In this document: positions 1-7,994 of the stretch, one piece after another
How positions within the stretch are numbered: position 1 is the first letter of the stretch
Layout of the letters: the number at the start of each line of letters is the position of its first letter
NCBI GenBank assembly: GCA_051881075.1
Contig: JBJEPE010000023.1
Span: forward strand, 1-20,474
Length of the DNA stretch: 20,474 bases
Reading direction: 5' to 3'
DNA from: RUG14223 sp051881075
Lineage (GTDB): Bacteria; Bacillota; Clostridia; Oscillospirales; Acutalibacteraceae
Notes under the pieces: generated by a model
Database searches by the model: none
Seen by the model: the letters and a program-made list of their open reading frames with translations, nothing else
What the model was told of the DNA's origin: nothing
Position numbers and translations under genes: made by a program

Positions 1-48
1 AGAGGTACTCTCAGAGAAAAAACAAAAAAATGAGAATGGAGAAGAAAA

Positions 49-690
49 ATGAAAAGAATTATAACATTTTTATTGATTGCAACATTAACACTTGCACTTT
101 GCGGTTGCGAAAGCAAAAAGACAAATGACCCGACACAGGACAACAGTTCATCAAGCATCATTTCATCCACAGTTGACAGCAGTGAACCCTTAAGCAGCGA
201 GCCTGAAATCAGCGAATCGGAAAACACGGGAACTTTTTCAGAAACTGAGGCTATTGGCATTGCAAATAAGCTATTTGATGATGTTGATAAGCTTGACCGC
301 TTGGCAGCCTGTGCTATAGAATCAGACAGCGAACAATCTATTACGGTTGATGATAATCAATATGCACTTGTAACCGATGAAGACTTTGCATCATTGCAAG
401 ATTTAGTAAACTTCACAAAAAGCACTATCACAGCTAATGTTTCACGTTATTCATCTTTATACAACGGTAACAGCACATCTTATGTTGAAAAAGACGGCAA
501 GCTTTACGTAGCATTGGAAGGCAAAGGATGCGGTTTTTACTATACAGGCGAAGCAACTGTTTCCGACATAACTGAAAACAGCTATGTAGCTGAAAGAACT
601 TATGATAACTATGGCGGAGTAGCTACACTTGAAATCAAGGTTGTACTTGAAGAAGGTGCTTGGAAAGTTGATGAAATTAACCTTAAATAA
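49..690 (+). CDS. putative lipoprotein of unknown function
   Basis: A 213-residue protein that begins with a lipoprotein signal: a lysine/arginine pair, a hydrophobic stretch (residues 4-17) and a lipobox ending L-C-G-C with the lipidated cysteine at residue 20. A serine/threonine/glutamate-rich linker follows (about 21-62), then a globular domain (about 63-213). It should be anchored to the outer face of the cytoplasmic membrane. A GGAGAAG sequence sits just upstream of the ATG. The C-terminal half, with a motif like EKDGKLYVALEGKG and alternating beta-strand-like segments, faintly resembles IseA/YoeB-type endopeptidase inhibitors; this is only a guess. The gene stands alone, with no promoter visible in the 48 bases before it, and a strong hairpin about 100 bases after the stop. 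Confidence 0.8.
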   Translation: MKRIITFLLIATLTLALCGCESKKTNDPTQDNSSSSIISSTVDSSEPLSSEPEISESENTGTFSETEAIGIANKLFDDVDKLDRLAACAIESDSEQSITVDDNQYALVTDEDFASLQDLVNFTKSTITANVSRYSSLYNGNSTSYVEKDGKLYVALEGKGCGFYYTGEATVSDITENSYVAERTYDNYGGVATLEIKVVLEEGAWKVDEINLK

Positions 691-787
691 TTACGCATAA
701 AAAATAACTCTCTCTCTTTTTTATCTGTTGTGAATCTGTTGTATTTTTAAATTATCTATATATAACTACAACGCTATTCACACAGAC

Positions 788-849
788 ATTCCCCTAAGAA
801 GCAGTCATCTAACGGTATCAATTACCGCATGACTAATTCTTAGGGGAAT
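788..849 (+). terminator. nested three-stem hairpin, probable terminator
   Basis: A perfect 13-bp outer stem (ATTCCCCTAAGAA / TTCTTAGGGGAAT at 788-800 and 837-849) encloses a 6-bp stem (AGTCAT / ATGACT at 803-808 and 829-834) and a 5-bp stem (CGGTA / TACCG at 813-817 and 823-827). A short T-rich tail (TTTCTT) follows on the + strand. It lies downstream of the lipoprotein gene and probably ends its transcript. The nesting is more elaborate than a simple terminator needs. Confidence 0.6.
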
Positions 850-925
850 TTTCTTATACTTATTACTATGCGGAAATCCACTTTTGAAAAACACCCAAAT
901 AAAATAACAATATGATATACATTAA

Positions 926-957
926 AATCCCCCACTAAATCTCTTTAGTGGGGGATT
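926..957 (-). terminator. 14-bp perfect hairpin, probable minus-strand terminator
   Basis: AATCCCCCACTAAA (926-939) pairs perfectly with TTTAGTGGGGGATT (944-957) across a TCTC loop. Read on the minus strand the stem is followed by TTTTAATG, so it could end the zinc-ribbon/sigma-factor transcription unit. On the + strand no T tract follows. Apart from this and the preceding hairpin, I see nothing else in the gene-free stretch 691-1071. Confidence 0.55.
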
Positions 958-1071
958 GCTTCGCATAGATTCGGTTTTGTCTATCGACAAGCGATAAAGC
1001 ATATGGCACAAATACGATAAATGAAGTTATCAGATACATTATACGCAGCGTGCCTGCAAAAAGTCATTTGC

Positions 1072-1353
1072 TTATGCCTGCTGCTCCTTCATCTTTGCAA
1101 AACACTCGCTGCAATATACATCACGGTCTTCACGTGGCTTAAATGGAACCTTTGCTTCTTTTCCGCAAGCAGCACAGGTAGCTGTGAACATCTCACGCTC
1201 CGGTCTTGCAGCATTTTTACGTGCATCACGGCAAGCCTTGCATCTTTGTGGCTCGTTTACGAAACCCTTAGATGCGAAAAATTCTTGTTCGCCGGCGGTG
1301 AAAGTGAATTCAGCGCCACATTCTTTGCAGATGAGTATTTTGTCTTCGTACAT
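1072..1353 (-). CDS. zinc-ribbon / CxxC-x17-CxxC domain protein
   Basis: A 93-residue small protein carrying four CxxC pairs at residues 9/12, 38/41, 60/63 and 81/84, which should bind two zinc ions. The spacing between the third and fourth pairs is exactly 17 residues, matching the CxxC-x17-CxxC domain family, and the N-terminal half fits the 'probable zinc-ribbon' family. The reading frame extends 20 codons further upstream, but I place the start at the ATG at 1353 because AGCGAGG lies 8 bases before it. It follows the sigma factor gene by about 100 bases on the same strand and may be cotranscribed. No biochemical function is known for this family; nucleic-acid or protein binding is plausible. 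Confidence 0.8.
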   Translation of the reverse strand: MYEDKILICKECGAEFTFTAGEQEFFASKGFVNEPQRCKACRDARKNAARPEREMFTATCAACGKEAKVPFKPREDRDVYCSECFAKMKEQQA

Positions 1354-1454
1354 TTGATTTACCTCGCTTTGGTTTTTATAAATAATTTGCCATTGTGCGG
1401 AATTGCACCGCATTTTCCTCTTTCAGGCAATGACATATGTTGTTAAACCTTGCA

Positions 1455-2051
1455 TTATGCGTTGTTGTCGCATACCTTCATCAGTTTTTTGCGTATTCTC
1501 TGCACTGCATTATCAACGGCTTTAACAGATACATTGCACTTTTGTGCTATCTCGCTGTATTGTTTACCGTTTAAACGCTCAACAAACACCTGATATTCAA
1601 GCGGAGAAAACGTACTGCGCACAGCTCTGTACAGGTTATCGGCCCTTTCCCTCTCAAAGAATATACGCTCAGGGTTTGCAGCGTCAGTATCAAATATATC
1701 AACCTCTGATATTTCCTCAAGCTCGGCATAATCGTTCAGCGTTCTGCCCTTATTACTTGAATAATGCCTGTTCACATCTATAAATCTGTTTTTCACGCAC
1801 TGCGCAGCATAGGTTGAAAACGGAATGTTCTTATCAGTACTGTAGCTGTTTACAGCAGACATAAGAGCAATAAAACCCTCTTGAATATAATCGTCATTAT
1901 CGGCTGAAAATATATTATATTTATACGCATAGGACTTAATAAGCGGTGAATACCTTTGCAAAATTACCTCAAATGCGCTTTGGTCACCCGAACGCATTTC
2001 TTCTATAAGCTGTACATCGGTACGCTCGTTTTCATTTGTATGAAATGGCAA
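1455..2051 (-). CDS. sigH: RNA polymerase sigma factor, SigH/Spo0H-like
   Basis: A sigma-70-family factor of about 198 residues that would direct RNA polymerase to a special promoter set. Region 2 is visible around DDYIQEGFIALMSAV, followed by PFSTYAAQCVKNRFID. Region 4 carries the helix-turn-helix YSEIAQKCNVSVKAVDNAVQRIRKKL. Length and motifs fit the SigH (Spo0H) group, which controls the transition to sporulation in Bacilli and Clostridia. The open frame runs upstream to a GTG at 2093 without a ribosome site. The TTG at 2051 is preferred because GGAG lies 8 bases before it and the N-terminus then matches family length. A consensus promoter is present at 2135-2163. The assignment to SigH rather than a related stress sigma factor is by resemblance only. 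Confidence 0.75.
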   Translation of the reverse strand: MPFHTNENERTDVQLIEEMRSGDQSAFEVILQRYSPLIKSYAYKYNIFSADNDDYIQEGFIALMSAVNSYSTDKNIPFSTYAAQCVKNRFIDVNRHYSSNKGRTLNDYAELEEISEVDIFDTDAANPERIFFERERADNLYRAVRSTFSPLEYQVFVERLNGKQYSEIAQKCNVSVKAVDNAVQRIRKKLMKVCDNNA

Positions 2052-2134
2052 TTCAATCACTCCGCTGATATTTAAGACCTGATAAAGCAACACATAGTCT
2101 TAACAAAAGTTAAATATAGTGTCTTTATAGAAAC

Positions 2135-2163
2135 ATGATACATCAAAATACTTAAGATGTCAA
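2135..2163 (-). promoter_or_regulatory. promoter for the sigma factor gene
   Basis: On the minus strand a perfect -35 box TTGACA (2158-2163) is separated by 17 bases from TATCAT (2135-2140). The predicted start near 2128 leaves a 5' leader of about 75 bases to the TTG start codon. The leader contains a small inverted repeat TTAAC-TTTT-GTTAA. Confidence 0.65.
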
Positions 2164-2198
2164 TAAATTTATGAATATTTTTAGAACAAAAATTTTTT

Positions 2199-3136
2199 TC
2201 AAATTTGCAATATCAAATAGAACATTTGAAAAATAAAATCAGAAGTGTGATAATTGAACATTTTACGAGGCAAATTATTGATCCAATGTTCAACAAAAGC
2301 GACCTGTTTATCAGTAATATCATCAAAAGATTTGCCCTTAGGGAAGAAACGGAGAACAAGTGAGTTATTTTTTTCATTAGTGCCTCTTTCATAAGAGGAG
2401 TATGGATGAGCGTAGTAAACTTTTGCAGACCAATCCGAACAGCTTCGCTGCTTCGTGACGGTATTTTCACAATATGACGTTTTCGTGTCAGTCTTTCATC
2501 AATTGAAAGTAATACCGATGACGACTCCTTTTTACCAACTATGGTGTCTATCCCCCAATATCCGAATGAGGTGCGATTGTTTATTTCGTCCGGTCTTTCT
2601 TCTATGCTTGTTCCGAAAATCCGGTTGTTCTGTTTGCTTTTGGTTGTACTTACTTTTCTTTGTACTTTCAGCAGTAAATCAATGTTTCTGACTTTTAACA
2701 GTCGTTTATCAATATAGTTGTACAGCGTTTTTGTACATATAAGTTATTTAAATCTCCCACTCAACTTTGCTTCTCCGCAGATTGCATCTGGGGACATTTT
2801 GTTTTCAAGTATCTGCTTCTCTGCATAACGCACAAATTCATAGGCTTTGATTAATTTCATAGGTGGTAGGCTGTTTATTCTGTTTATTCTGTTTTGCTCA
2901 TATGTGCGTTGTCCTGCATCCCAAAAGTATTTTTGATACTTTTTTAAATTGGTATCTATTTGCTCTACCTTTTTGCGTTTCAGCTCATTGTACAGTGTGG
3001 AACGTGAAATCCCAACAGCTTTTGTTATCTACACTTTCGGCAATCCTTGCCGCAACAAAATTTCTATTTGTACCATTTTTTCTCTCGTTAGGTGTTGGAA
3101 TTTCCTTTGGGTTGTGGTATAATATTCTTGTGTCAT
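2199..3136 (-). pseudogene. decayed IS30-family transposase
   Basis: Read on the minus strand from an ATG at 3134-3136, the frames join into an IS30-family transposase. In order I see the N-terminal helix-turn-helix (AVGISRSTLYNELKRKK), then ICTKTLYNYIDKRLLKVRN, the first catalytic Asp region (FGYWGIDTIVGKK), LLSIDERLTRKRHIVKIPSR and the C-terminal AHPYSSYERGTNEKNN with the catalytic Glu, ending near YHTSDFIFQMFYL. It is broken by an in-frame TAG at 3029-3031, an in-frame TAA at 2744-2746 with apparent loss of sequence, and a frameshift near 2415. At that frameshift an internal deletion has removed the segment that normally carries the second catalytic Asp. It cannot encode an active enzyme. 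I could not define terminal inverted repeats. Short open frames on the + strand here are shadows. Confidence 0.9.
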
Positions 3137-3316
3137 AGCAGTCCTCAGTGGTTTTTGTTGTATGGTAACTTCAATTATACCACATCTGCTATGGCTCTTT
3201 CTATATGTCCTATTTCATTTTACCATGAACCAATTCAACTAATAACAGTTTTTTCAGCATATTTTATAAATAAAGTCTGATAATTGTCCCTAAAAATATA
3301 TCTTGATGTTTTTATG

Positions 3317-3345
3317 TTGACTTTTTGTAGTATAGATGATATATT
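3317..3345 (+). promoter_or_regulatory. upstream promoter (P1) of the tracrRNA-cas operon
   Basis: TTGACT (3317-3322), a 17-base spacer, then TATATT (3340-3345) preceded by TG one base earlier (TGATATATT), an extended -10 arrangement. A transcript starting near 3352 would contain the whole tracrRNA and then cas9. Confidence 0.55.
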
Positions 3346-3369
3346 TTTAACAAAGGCGGAAAATAATGC

Positions 3370-3397
3370 TTGACAAATTCATACAATCGTGTATAAT
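3370..3397 (+). promoter_or_regulatory. tracrRNA promoter (P2)
   Basis: Perfect consensus boxes TTGACA (3370-3375) and TATAAT (3392-3397) with a 16-base spacer. Initiation about 7 bases downstream (near 3404) would begin the RNA almost exactly at the anti-repeat. Confidence 0.8.
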
Positions 3398-3403
3398 ATA
3401 ATC

Positions 3404-3506
3404 AAATTGTATCATACCAAGAACAATTTGGTTACTACGATAAGGTCTACTTATGTAGTACCGCAAAGCGCTGACGCTCCGTCTTTTGACGGGGCGTTAT
3501 CTTTTT
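3404..3506 (+). ncRNA. tracrRNA (type II-C)
   Basis: About 100 bases between promoter P2 and the cas9 start. Its first 36 bases (3406-3441) match the array repeat as written on the + strand at 30 of 36 positions, so they are complementary to a crRNA made from the minus strand. After the anti-repeat comes ATAAGG, a nexus-like stem (GGTCTAC / GTAGTACC with one bulged base, loop TTAT), a small CGC-AAA-GCG hairpin and a terminator hairpin. This order is the usual plan of type II-C tracrRNAs such as that of Neisseria. It would base-pair with crRNA and be bound by Cas9. The ends are predicted, not observed. Confidence 0.87.
3474..3506 (+). terminator. tracrRNA Rho-independent terminator
   Basis: ACGCTCCGTC (3474-3483) pairs with GACGGGGCGT (3488-3497) through 10 bp including one G-U, with a TTTT loop and a TATCTTTTT tail. 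The cas9 ribosome-binding site begins only 8 bases after the tail, so any transcript from P1 or P2 must read through this hairpin to express cas9. Confidence 0.8.
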
Positions 3507-3527
3507 ATATATAAGGAGGAAAGAAAT

Positions 3528-6500
3528 ATGAGGTATTCTATTGGCTTAGACATCGGTATAGCTTCTGTCGGTTACGCAGTATTAATGTTGGATGAAAGTG
3601 ACAAACCGTGCAGAATATACAGGCTTGGTTCACGTGTTTTTGAAAAGGCAGAAAACGAGGATGGCTCATCGCTGGCGACCCCCAGACGTGAGAACAGAGG
3701 TATGCGCCGTCGCCTGCGCAGAAAACGCTTCAGAAAGGAAAGAATAAGAAAGCTTATCAACCGCTACGGCATTATGTCGTATGACGAGATTGACGGTATA
3801 TACCATACGGAGGAGCCGTTAAGTGATATTTACGAGGTCAGGTGCAGAGCGTTAGATCAAAAGCTAACAAAAGAAGAATTTGTTAGACTGCTTATTCACC
3901 TTAGCCAGCGTAGGGGCTTTAAATCTAACCGTAAGGCCGATACTCAGGATAATAAGTCGGATGATGGCAAGCTTCTTACAGCAGTTAATGAAAACAGCCG
4001 GCTAATGCAGGAAAAAGGCTACCGCACTATAGGCGAGATGCTCTATAAGGATGAGAAATTCAGCGAATATAAGCGCAATAAATCAGACGACTACTCAAAA
4101 ACCTTTGCAAGAAAGGATTATGAGGATGAAATAAAGACGGTATTTGCTCAGCAGCGCAGCTTAGGCAACAGCTACGCAAGCGAGGAACTCGAAAAGGATT
4201 ATCTCAAAATTTATCTTTCACAAAGATATTTTGATGAAGGTCCGGGCGGTGATAGTCCGTACGGCGGTAATCTAATAGAAAAAATGTTGGGTAAGTGTAC
4301 ATTTGAATTTGAAAAGGGTGAGCTCAGATCTGTTAAAGCGGCATATTCCTTTGAATACTCTAATCTTTTGCAAAAAATTAATGCAATTAAAATTATCGGT
4401 GCGGACGGAAAACGACCTCTTACAGATGATGAACGTAGGATCATTAAGGAGCTTGCATTCAATAAGAACTCAATAAGCTATGATTCCTTGCGCAAGGCAT
4501 TAAAGCTGAGCGACGAAGAAGTATTCAATATTTCTTACGGAGAAAAGGACATTAGTGAGGTTGAAAAGAAAACTAAGTTTACATATCTAGAGGCATACCA
4601 TACACTTAAAAAGGCGTTTGGCACAGATTTTGACAATTGGAGTACAGATAAGAAAAACACTCTTGCATATATACTTACCGTATATAAAAACGATGAAAAA
4701 GTAAGTGAAAAACTTCGTGAAGAAGGCTTTACCGAGGAAGAGATATCTACAGCCTGCAAAGTACCGACCAAAAGCTTTAAGAAAACAGGCAACCTATGTA
4801 TAAAGGTGCTTGATAAAATCATCCCATACCTAGAGCAGGGTATGCTGTACAACGAGGCTTGCGAAAGTGCGGGATATAACTTTAAGGCGGATGAAAAAAG
4901 CACAGAAAAATTCTTGAAATTCGATTATAATAAATACCCGGAGAAATACCCGGAGCTTGCAGACCTTACAAATCCGGTAGTAAAGCGTGCGATATCCCAG
5001 ACCTTTAAGGTAATAAACGCAATAATCAGAGATGTAGGCAACAGTCCCGAATTTGTAAATATTGAGCTTGCCAGAGAGCTTTCAAAGTCGTTTAACGACA
5101 GACAGGACATAAAGAAGCAACAGGATAAAAACCGCTTAAACAATGAAGCACTAATGAAAGAATTACGGGAAACCTACAAGCTGTTAAATCCTACAGGACA
5201 AGACCTGGTAAGACTTAAGCTGTGGAAAGAGCAGAGCGGTATATGTCCGTATTCACAGCGTCCTATTATGGCAGAAAGACTGTTTGAGGTAGGCTATACC
5301 GACATTGACCACATAATACCGTACAGTATAAGCTTTGACGATACATATAACAATAAGGTGCTTGTATTCGCTGAGGAAAACCGTCAGAAGGGCAACCGCC
5401 TGCCTATGCAGTACCTAACAGGAGAAAGACAGGATAAATTCTACACTTGGGTTGATAACTCTATGCTAAGGCGGCAAAAAAAGAAAAACCTGCTCAAAGA
5501 GCAAATAAAAGATGAAGATATAAATGAGTTTAAGAAAAGAAATCTTGCCGATACCCAGTATATCGCATCATTTATACTTAATTTTCTAAAAAAGCATCTT
5601 GAGCTTGAGCCGAATGTATCAGGAAGTAAGCATACAATTAAGGCGGTAAACGGTGCCGCTACCGATTATGTGCGCAAACGCTGGGGTATTCAGAAGATAC
5701 GTGAGGACGGCGATATTCACCATGCGGTAGACGCTGTAGTTATCGCTTGCATAGATGACGCCATGATAAAGCGTATTTCCGAGTACTCTAAGCGCAGAGA
5801 GCTGAAGAACATAAAACCGGAAACAGGCGAGGTTAAGGATCTTTTCCCAACGCCGTACAGCTGGTTTAGGGATGAGCTTGAAATGCTATGCACTACAGAC
5901 CCAGCCGCAAGATTGCACGATAAGCCTTTGCCTAACTATGCAACAGACGAGCCGCTTAAACCGATATTTGTATCTCGTATGCCACAGCACAAGGTAAGCG
6001 GTCCGGCACACTTAGAAACCATTAAAAAGCTATACACAGATGCGGATAATATTAAGTACGCAATCAAGAAAGTTTCGCTTACAAGCCTTTCATTAGATAA
6101 AGACGGTGAAATAAAGGATTACTATAATAAGAGTAGCGACACATTGCTGTATAATGCACTGAGGGATAGACTGATAGCCTTTAACGGTGACGGTAAAAAG
6201 GCGTTTGAAGATAAATTCTATAAGCCTAAGAGTGACGGCACTCAAGGGCCGCTTGTTAAAAAGGTTAAGATAATGGAAAAGACCACTATGTATGTTGACG
6301 TACTTAAAAACACCGCCATTGCCGATAATGATTCTATGGTAAGAACAGACGTTTTCTATGTAGAGGGAGAGGGCTATTACCTAGTGCCGATATATATAGC
6401 AGATACCGTAAAGGACACTCTGCCGAATAAGGCGGTAGTAGCAAATAAGCCGTATGAGCAATGGAAAGAAATGAAGGACGATAACTTCCTGTTTTCATTA

Positions 6501-6785
6501 TATCGCAATGACCTTATAAAGGTTAAGTCAAAGAAGGGTGTTAAATATAATATTGTAAATAAAGAGAGTACACGTGAGCCGCAAATCATGTTGCAGGAAT
6601 CGTTTGCGTATTATAAGGGTACTGATATAGCAACAGCTGCAATAACAATGATAAATCACGATAATTCTTATAAGGCAAGGAGTATAGGTGTTAAAAGCTT
6701 ATTGTCAATAGAAAAATATCAGGTGGATGTACTCGGCAATATTTCTAAGGTAAATAAGGAAAAACGAATGGGGTTTAATAAGTAA
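3528..6785 (+). CDS. cas9: CRISPR-associated endonuclease Cas9 (type II-C)
   Basis: A compact 1085-residue RNA-guided DNA endonuclease. The RuvC-I motif IGLDIGIASVGYAV carries Asp8. An arginine-rich bridge helix follows (about 55-80, RENRGMRRRLRRKR), then the REC region. RuvC-II (VNIELAREL) has Glu513. The HNH domain has IDHIIPYS with His595 and EENRQKGNR with Asn618. RuvC-III (IHHAVDAVVIA) has His732 and Asp735. About 280 C-terminal residues form the wedge/PAM-interacting region. All expected catalytic residues are present, so it should cut both strands. The frame extends 14 codons upstream, but AAGGAGG at 3513-3519 fixes the ATG at 3528; the longer frame would begin inside the tracrRNA terminator. 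Its stop overlaps the cas1 start (TAATG). The size and the absence of csn2 or cas4 place it in subtype II-C. Confidence 0.97.
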   Translation: MRYSIGLDIGIASVGYAVLMLDESDKPCRIYRLGSRVFEKAENEDGSSLATPRRENRGMRRRLRRKRFRKERIRKLINRYGIMSYDEIDGIYHTEEPLSDIYEVRCRALDQKLTKEEFVRLLIHLSQRRGFKSNRKADTQDNKSDDGKLLTAVNENSRLMQEKGYRTIGEMLYKDEKFSEYKRNKSDDYSKTFARKDYEDEIKTVFAQQRSLGNSYASEELEKDYLKIYLSQRYFDEGPGGDSPYGGNLIEKMLGKCTFEFEKGELRSVKAAYSFEYSNLLQKINAIKIIGADGKRPLTDDERRIIKELAFNKNSISYDSLRKALKLSDEEVFNISYGEKDISEVEKKTKFTYLEAYHTLKKAFGTDFDNWSTDKKNTLAYILTVYKNDEKVSEKLREEGFTEEEISTACKVPTKSFKKTGNLCIKVLDKIIPYLEQGMLYNEACESAGYNFKADEKSTEKFLKFDYNKYPEKYPELADLTNPVVKRAISQTFKVINAIIRDVGNSPEFVNIELARELSKSFNDRQDIKKQQDKNRLNNEALMKELRETYKLLNPTGQDLVRLKLWKEQSGICPYSQRPIMAERLFEVGYTDIDHIIPYSISFDDTYNNKVLVFAEENRQKGNRLPMQYLTGERQDKFYTWVDNSMLRRQKKKNLLKEQIKDEDINEFKKRNLADTQYIASFILNFLKKHLELEPNVSGSKHTIKAVNGAATDYVRKRWGIQKIREDGDIHHAVDAVVIACIDDAMIKRISEYSKRRELKNIKPETGEVKDLFPTPYSWFRDELEMLCTTDPAARLHDKPLPNYATDEPLKPIFVSRMPQHKVSGPAHLETIKKLYTDADNIKYAIKKVSLTSLSLDKDGEIKDYYNKSSDTLLYNALRDRLIAFNGDGKKAFEDKFYKPKSDGTQGPLVKKVKIMEKTTMYVDVLKNTAIADNDSMVRTDVFYVEGEGYYLVPIYIADTVKDTLPNKAVVANKPYEQWKEMKDDNFLFSLYRNDLIKVKSKKGVKYNIVNKESTREPQIMLQESFAYYKGTDIATAAITMINHDNSYKARSIGVKSLLSIEKYQVDVLGNISKVNKEKRMGFNK

Positions 6786-7681
6786 TGGGCTATCGGGTTT
6801 TGTTCCTTACTAATCCTGCCAGATTATCGGTAAAGAATGAACAGCTTGTAGTAGATACCGGCGAACAGAGAAAAATCCCGCTTGAGGATATAGAGTGCAT
6901 AGCTATTGATAATCTGCAAATAAATCTTTCCGCATATTTACTTATGAAGCTGTCAGAGTACGGCATAACTTTCTATGTGCCGGATAGGTCACATCATCCG
7001 TGCGGTGTATTTTTGCCTATAAGCGTACACAGCAGGCACATGGCTATGCTGCAAAGGCAGATAGACATAACTCAGCCTGCAAAAAAGCAGCTTTGGCGGC
7101 AAATAATAAAGCAGAAGATACATAATCAGGCTGAGGCAATGCGACTGTGCGGAGTAGACGGCTGGCAGACTATAGATGAGCTAAAGCATAAGGTTACATC
7201 GGGTGACAGTAATAACATGGAGGCTGTGGCAGCGGCACAGTACTTTAAGCTTATGTTTGGGCGTGATTTTACACGCTCTCAGGATAATACCATAAACGCC
7301 TGTCTTAACTACGGCTATGCCATTATGAGAAGTACTATTGAAAAATACCTGATAATATACGGATATGAGCCGTCGCTCGGAATTTTTCATAAAAGCACTT
7401 TAAACAGCTTTAATCTCGCTGATGATATTATAGAAGCCTATCGTCCTGTGGTAGATATGTTTGTTAAGCTGTACGCAGAGGATATAGAGGAGATAGATAC
7501 ATATATCAAGGCTCGTCTTGTTAATCTGCTTAGTGCAGATGTAATAATAGAGGATAAACTATACGCCTGTGCAAGGGCTATAGAATTAACAGTACAAAGC
7601 CTTACCGGATATTTTAACGGTAAGCGTAAGGATTTGGCATTACCTGAGGTAATGACCTTAGAACAGCATGAGTATGAGTAG
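6785..7681 (+). CDS. cas1: CRISPR-associated integrase Cas1
   Basis: A 298-residue type II Cas1, the integrase that with Cas2 inserts new spacers at the array. The metal-binding active-site residues are visible as Glu146 (NNMEAVAAAQYF), His202 (LGIFHKSTLNSFNLADD) and Glu217 (DIIEAYRP). The N-terminal beta-rich domain (about 1-90) and the C-terminal helical domain have the usual proportions. The ATG shares a base with the cas9 TAA stop, so the two are translationally coupled in one operon. The 3' end overlaps cas2 by 14 bases. Nothing looks broken, so acquisition should be possible. Confidence 0.95.
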   Translation: MGYRVLFLTNPARLSVKNEQLVVDTGEQRKIPLEDIECIAIDNLQINLSAYLLMKLSEYGITFYVPDRSHHPCGVFLPISVHSRHMAMLQRQIDITQPAKKQLWRQIIKQKIHNQAEAMRLCGVDGWQTIDELKHKVTSGDSNNMEAVAAAQYFKLMFGRDFTRSQDNTINACLNYGYAIMRSTIEKYLIIYGYEPSLGIFHKSTLNSFNLADDIIEAYRPVVDMFVKLYAEDIEEIDTYIKARLVNLLSADVIIEDKLYACARAIELTVQSLTGYFNGKRKDLALPEVMTLEQHEYE

Positions 7682-7994
7682 ATTTATGAGAATGATGGTA
7701 TTTTTTGATTTACCCGTAAAAACTAAAACACAACGCCGCAACGCTACCCGATTTCGCAATTTTCTGCTTAAAGACGGGTACTTTATGGTGCAGTACTCTG
7801 TGTATTGCAGAGTGTGTAACGGTTATGATGATGTAGAAAAGCACCGTAACCGACTGCATATGAATAAGCCGGATAACGGTGCTGTGCGACTGCTTGTTAT
7901 AACAGAAAAGCAGTTTGAAAAGGTGGAGATAATCTTAGGTAAACGTGTTATAGATGAAGAACAGGAGGTATTCAACCAGCTTACTATTCTATAA
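7668..7994 (+). CDS. cas2: CRISPR-associated protein Cas2
   Basis: A 108-residue Cas2, the structural partner of Cas1 in the spacer-integration complex. The ferredoxin-like N-terminal strand MRMMVFFDLPVKT carries the conserved Asp, followed by the YFMVQYSVYCRV strand and a C-terminal region typical of type II Cas2. The gene overlaps the end of cas1 and is the last cas gene before the array. Several in-frame ATGs lie close together (7668, 7674, 7686 and 7692) and none has a clear Shine-Dalgarno sequence, so the exact start is uncertain; coupling to cas1 translation is likely. Confidence 0.93.
   Translation: MSMSRFMRMMVFFDLPVKTKTQRRNATRFRNFLLKDGYFMVQYSVYCRVCNGYDDVEKHRNRLHMNKPDNGAVRLLVITEKQFEKVEIILGKRVIDEEQEVFNQLTIL

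Noticed and set aside
1021..1446. A 141-codon + strand open frame opposite the zinc-ribbon gene
   Set aside because: It is the antisense shadow of a well-supported four-CxxC protein and has no ribosome-binding site.
2455..3280. Three hydrophobic + strand open frames
   Set aside because: They lie antisense to the IS30 transposase remnant, whose minus-strand motifs are clear.
3406..3441. An isolated degenerate CRISPR repeat upstream of cas9
   Set aside because: It follows a consensus promoter and is joined to nexus and terminator hairpins, so it is the tracrRNA anti-repeat.
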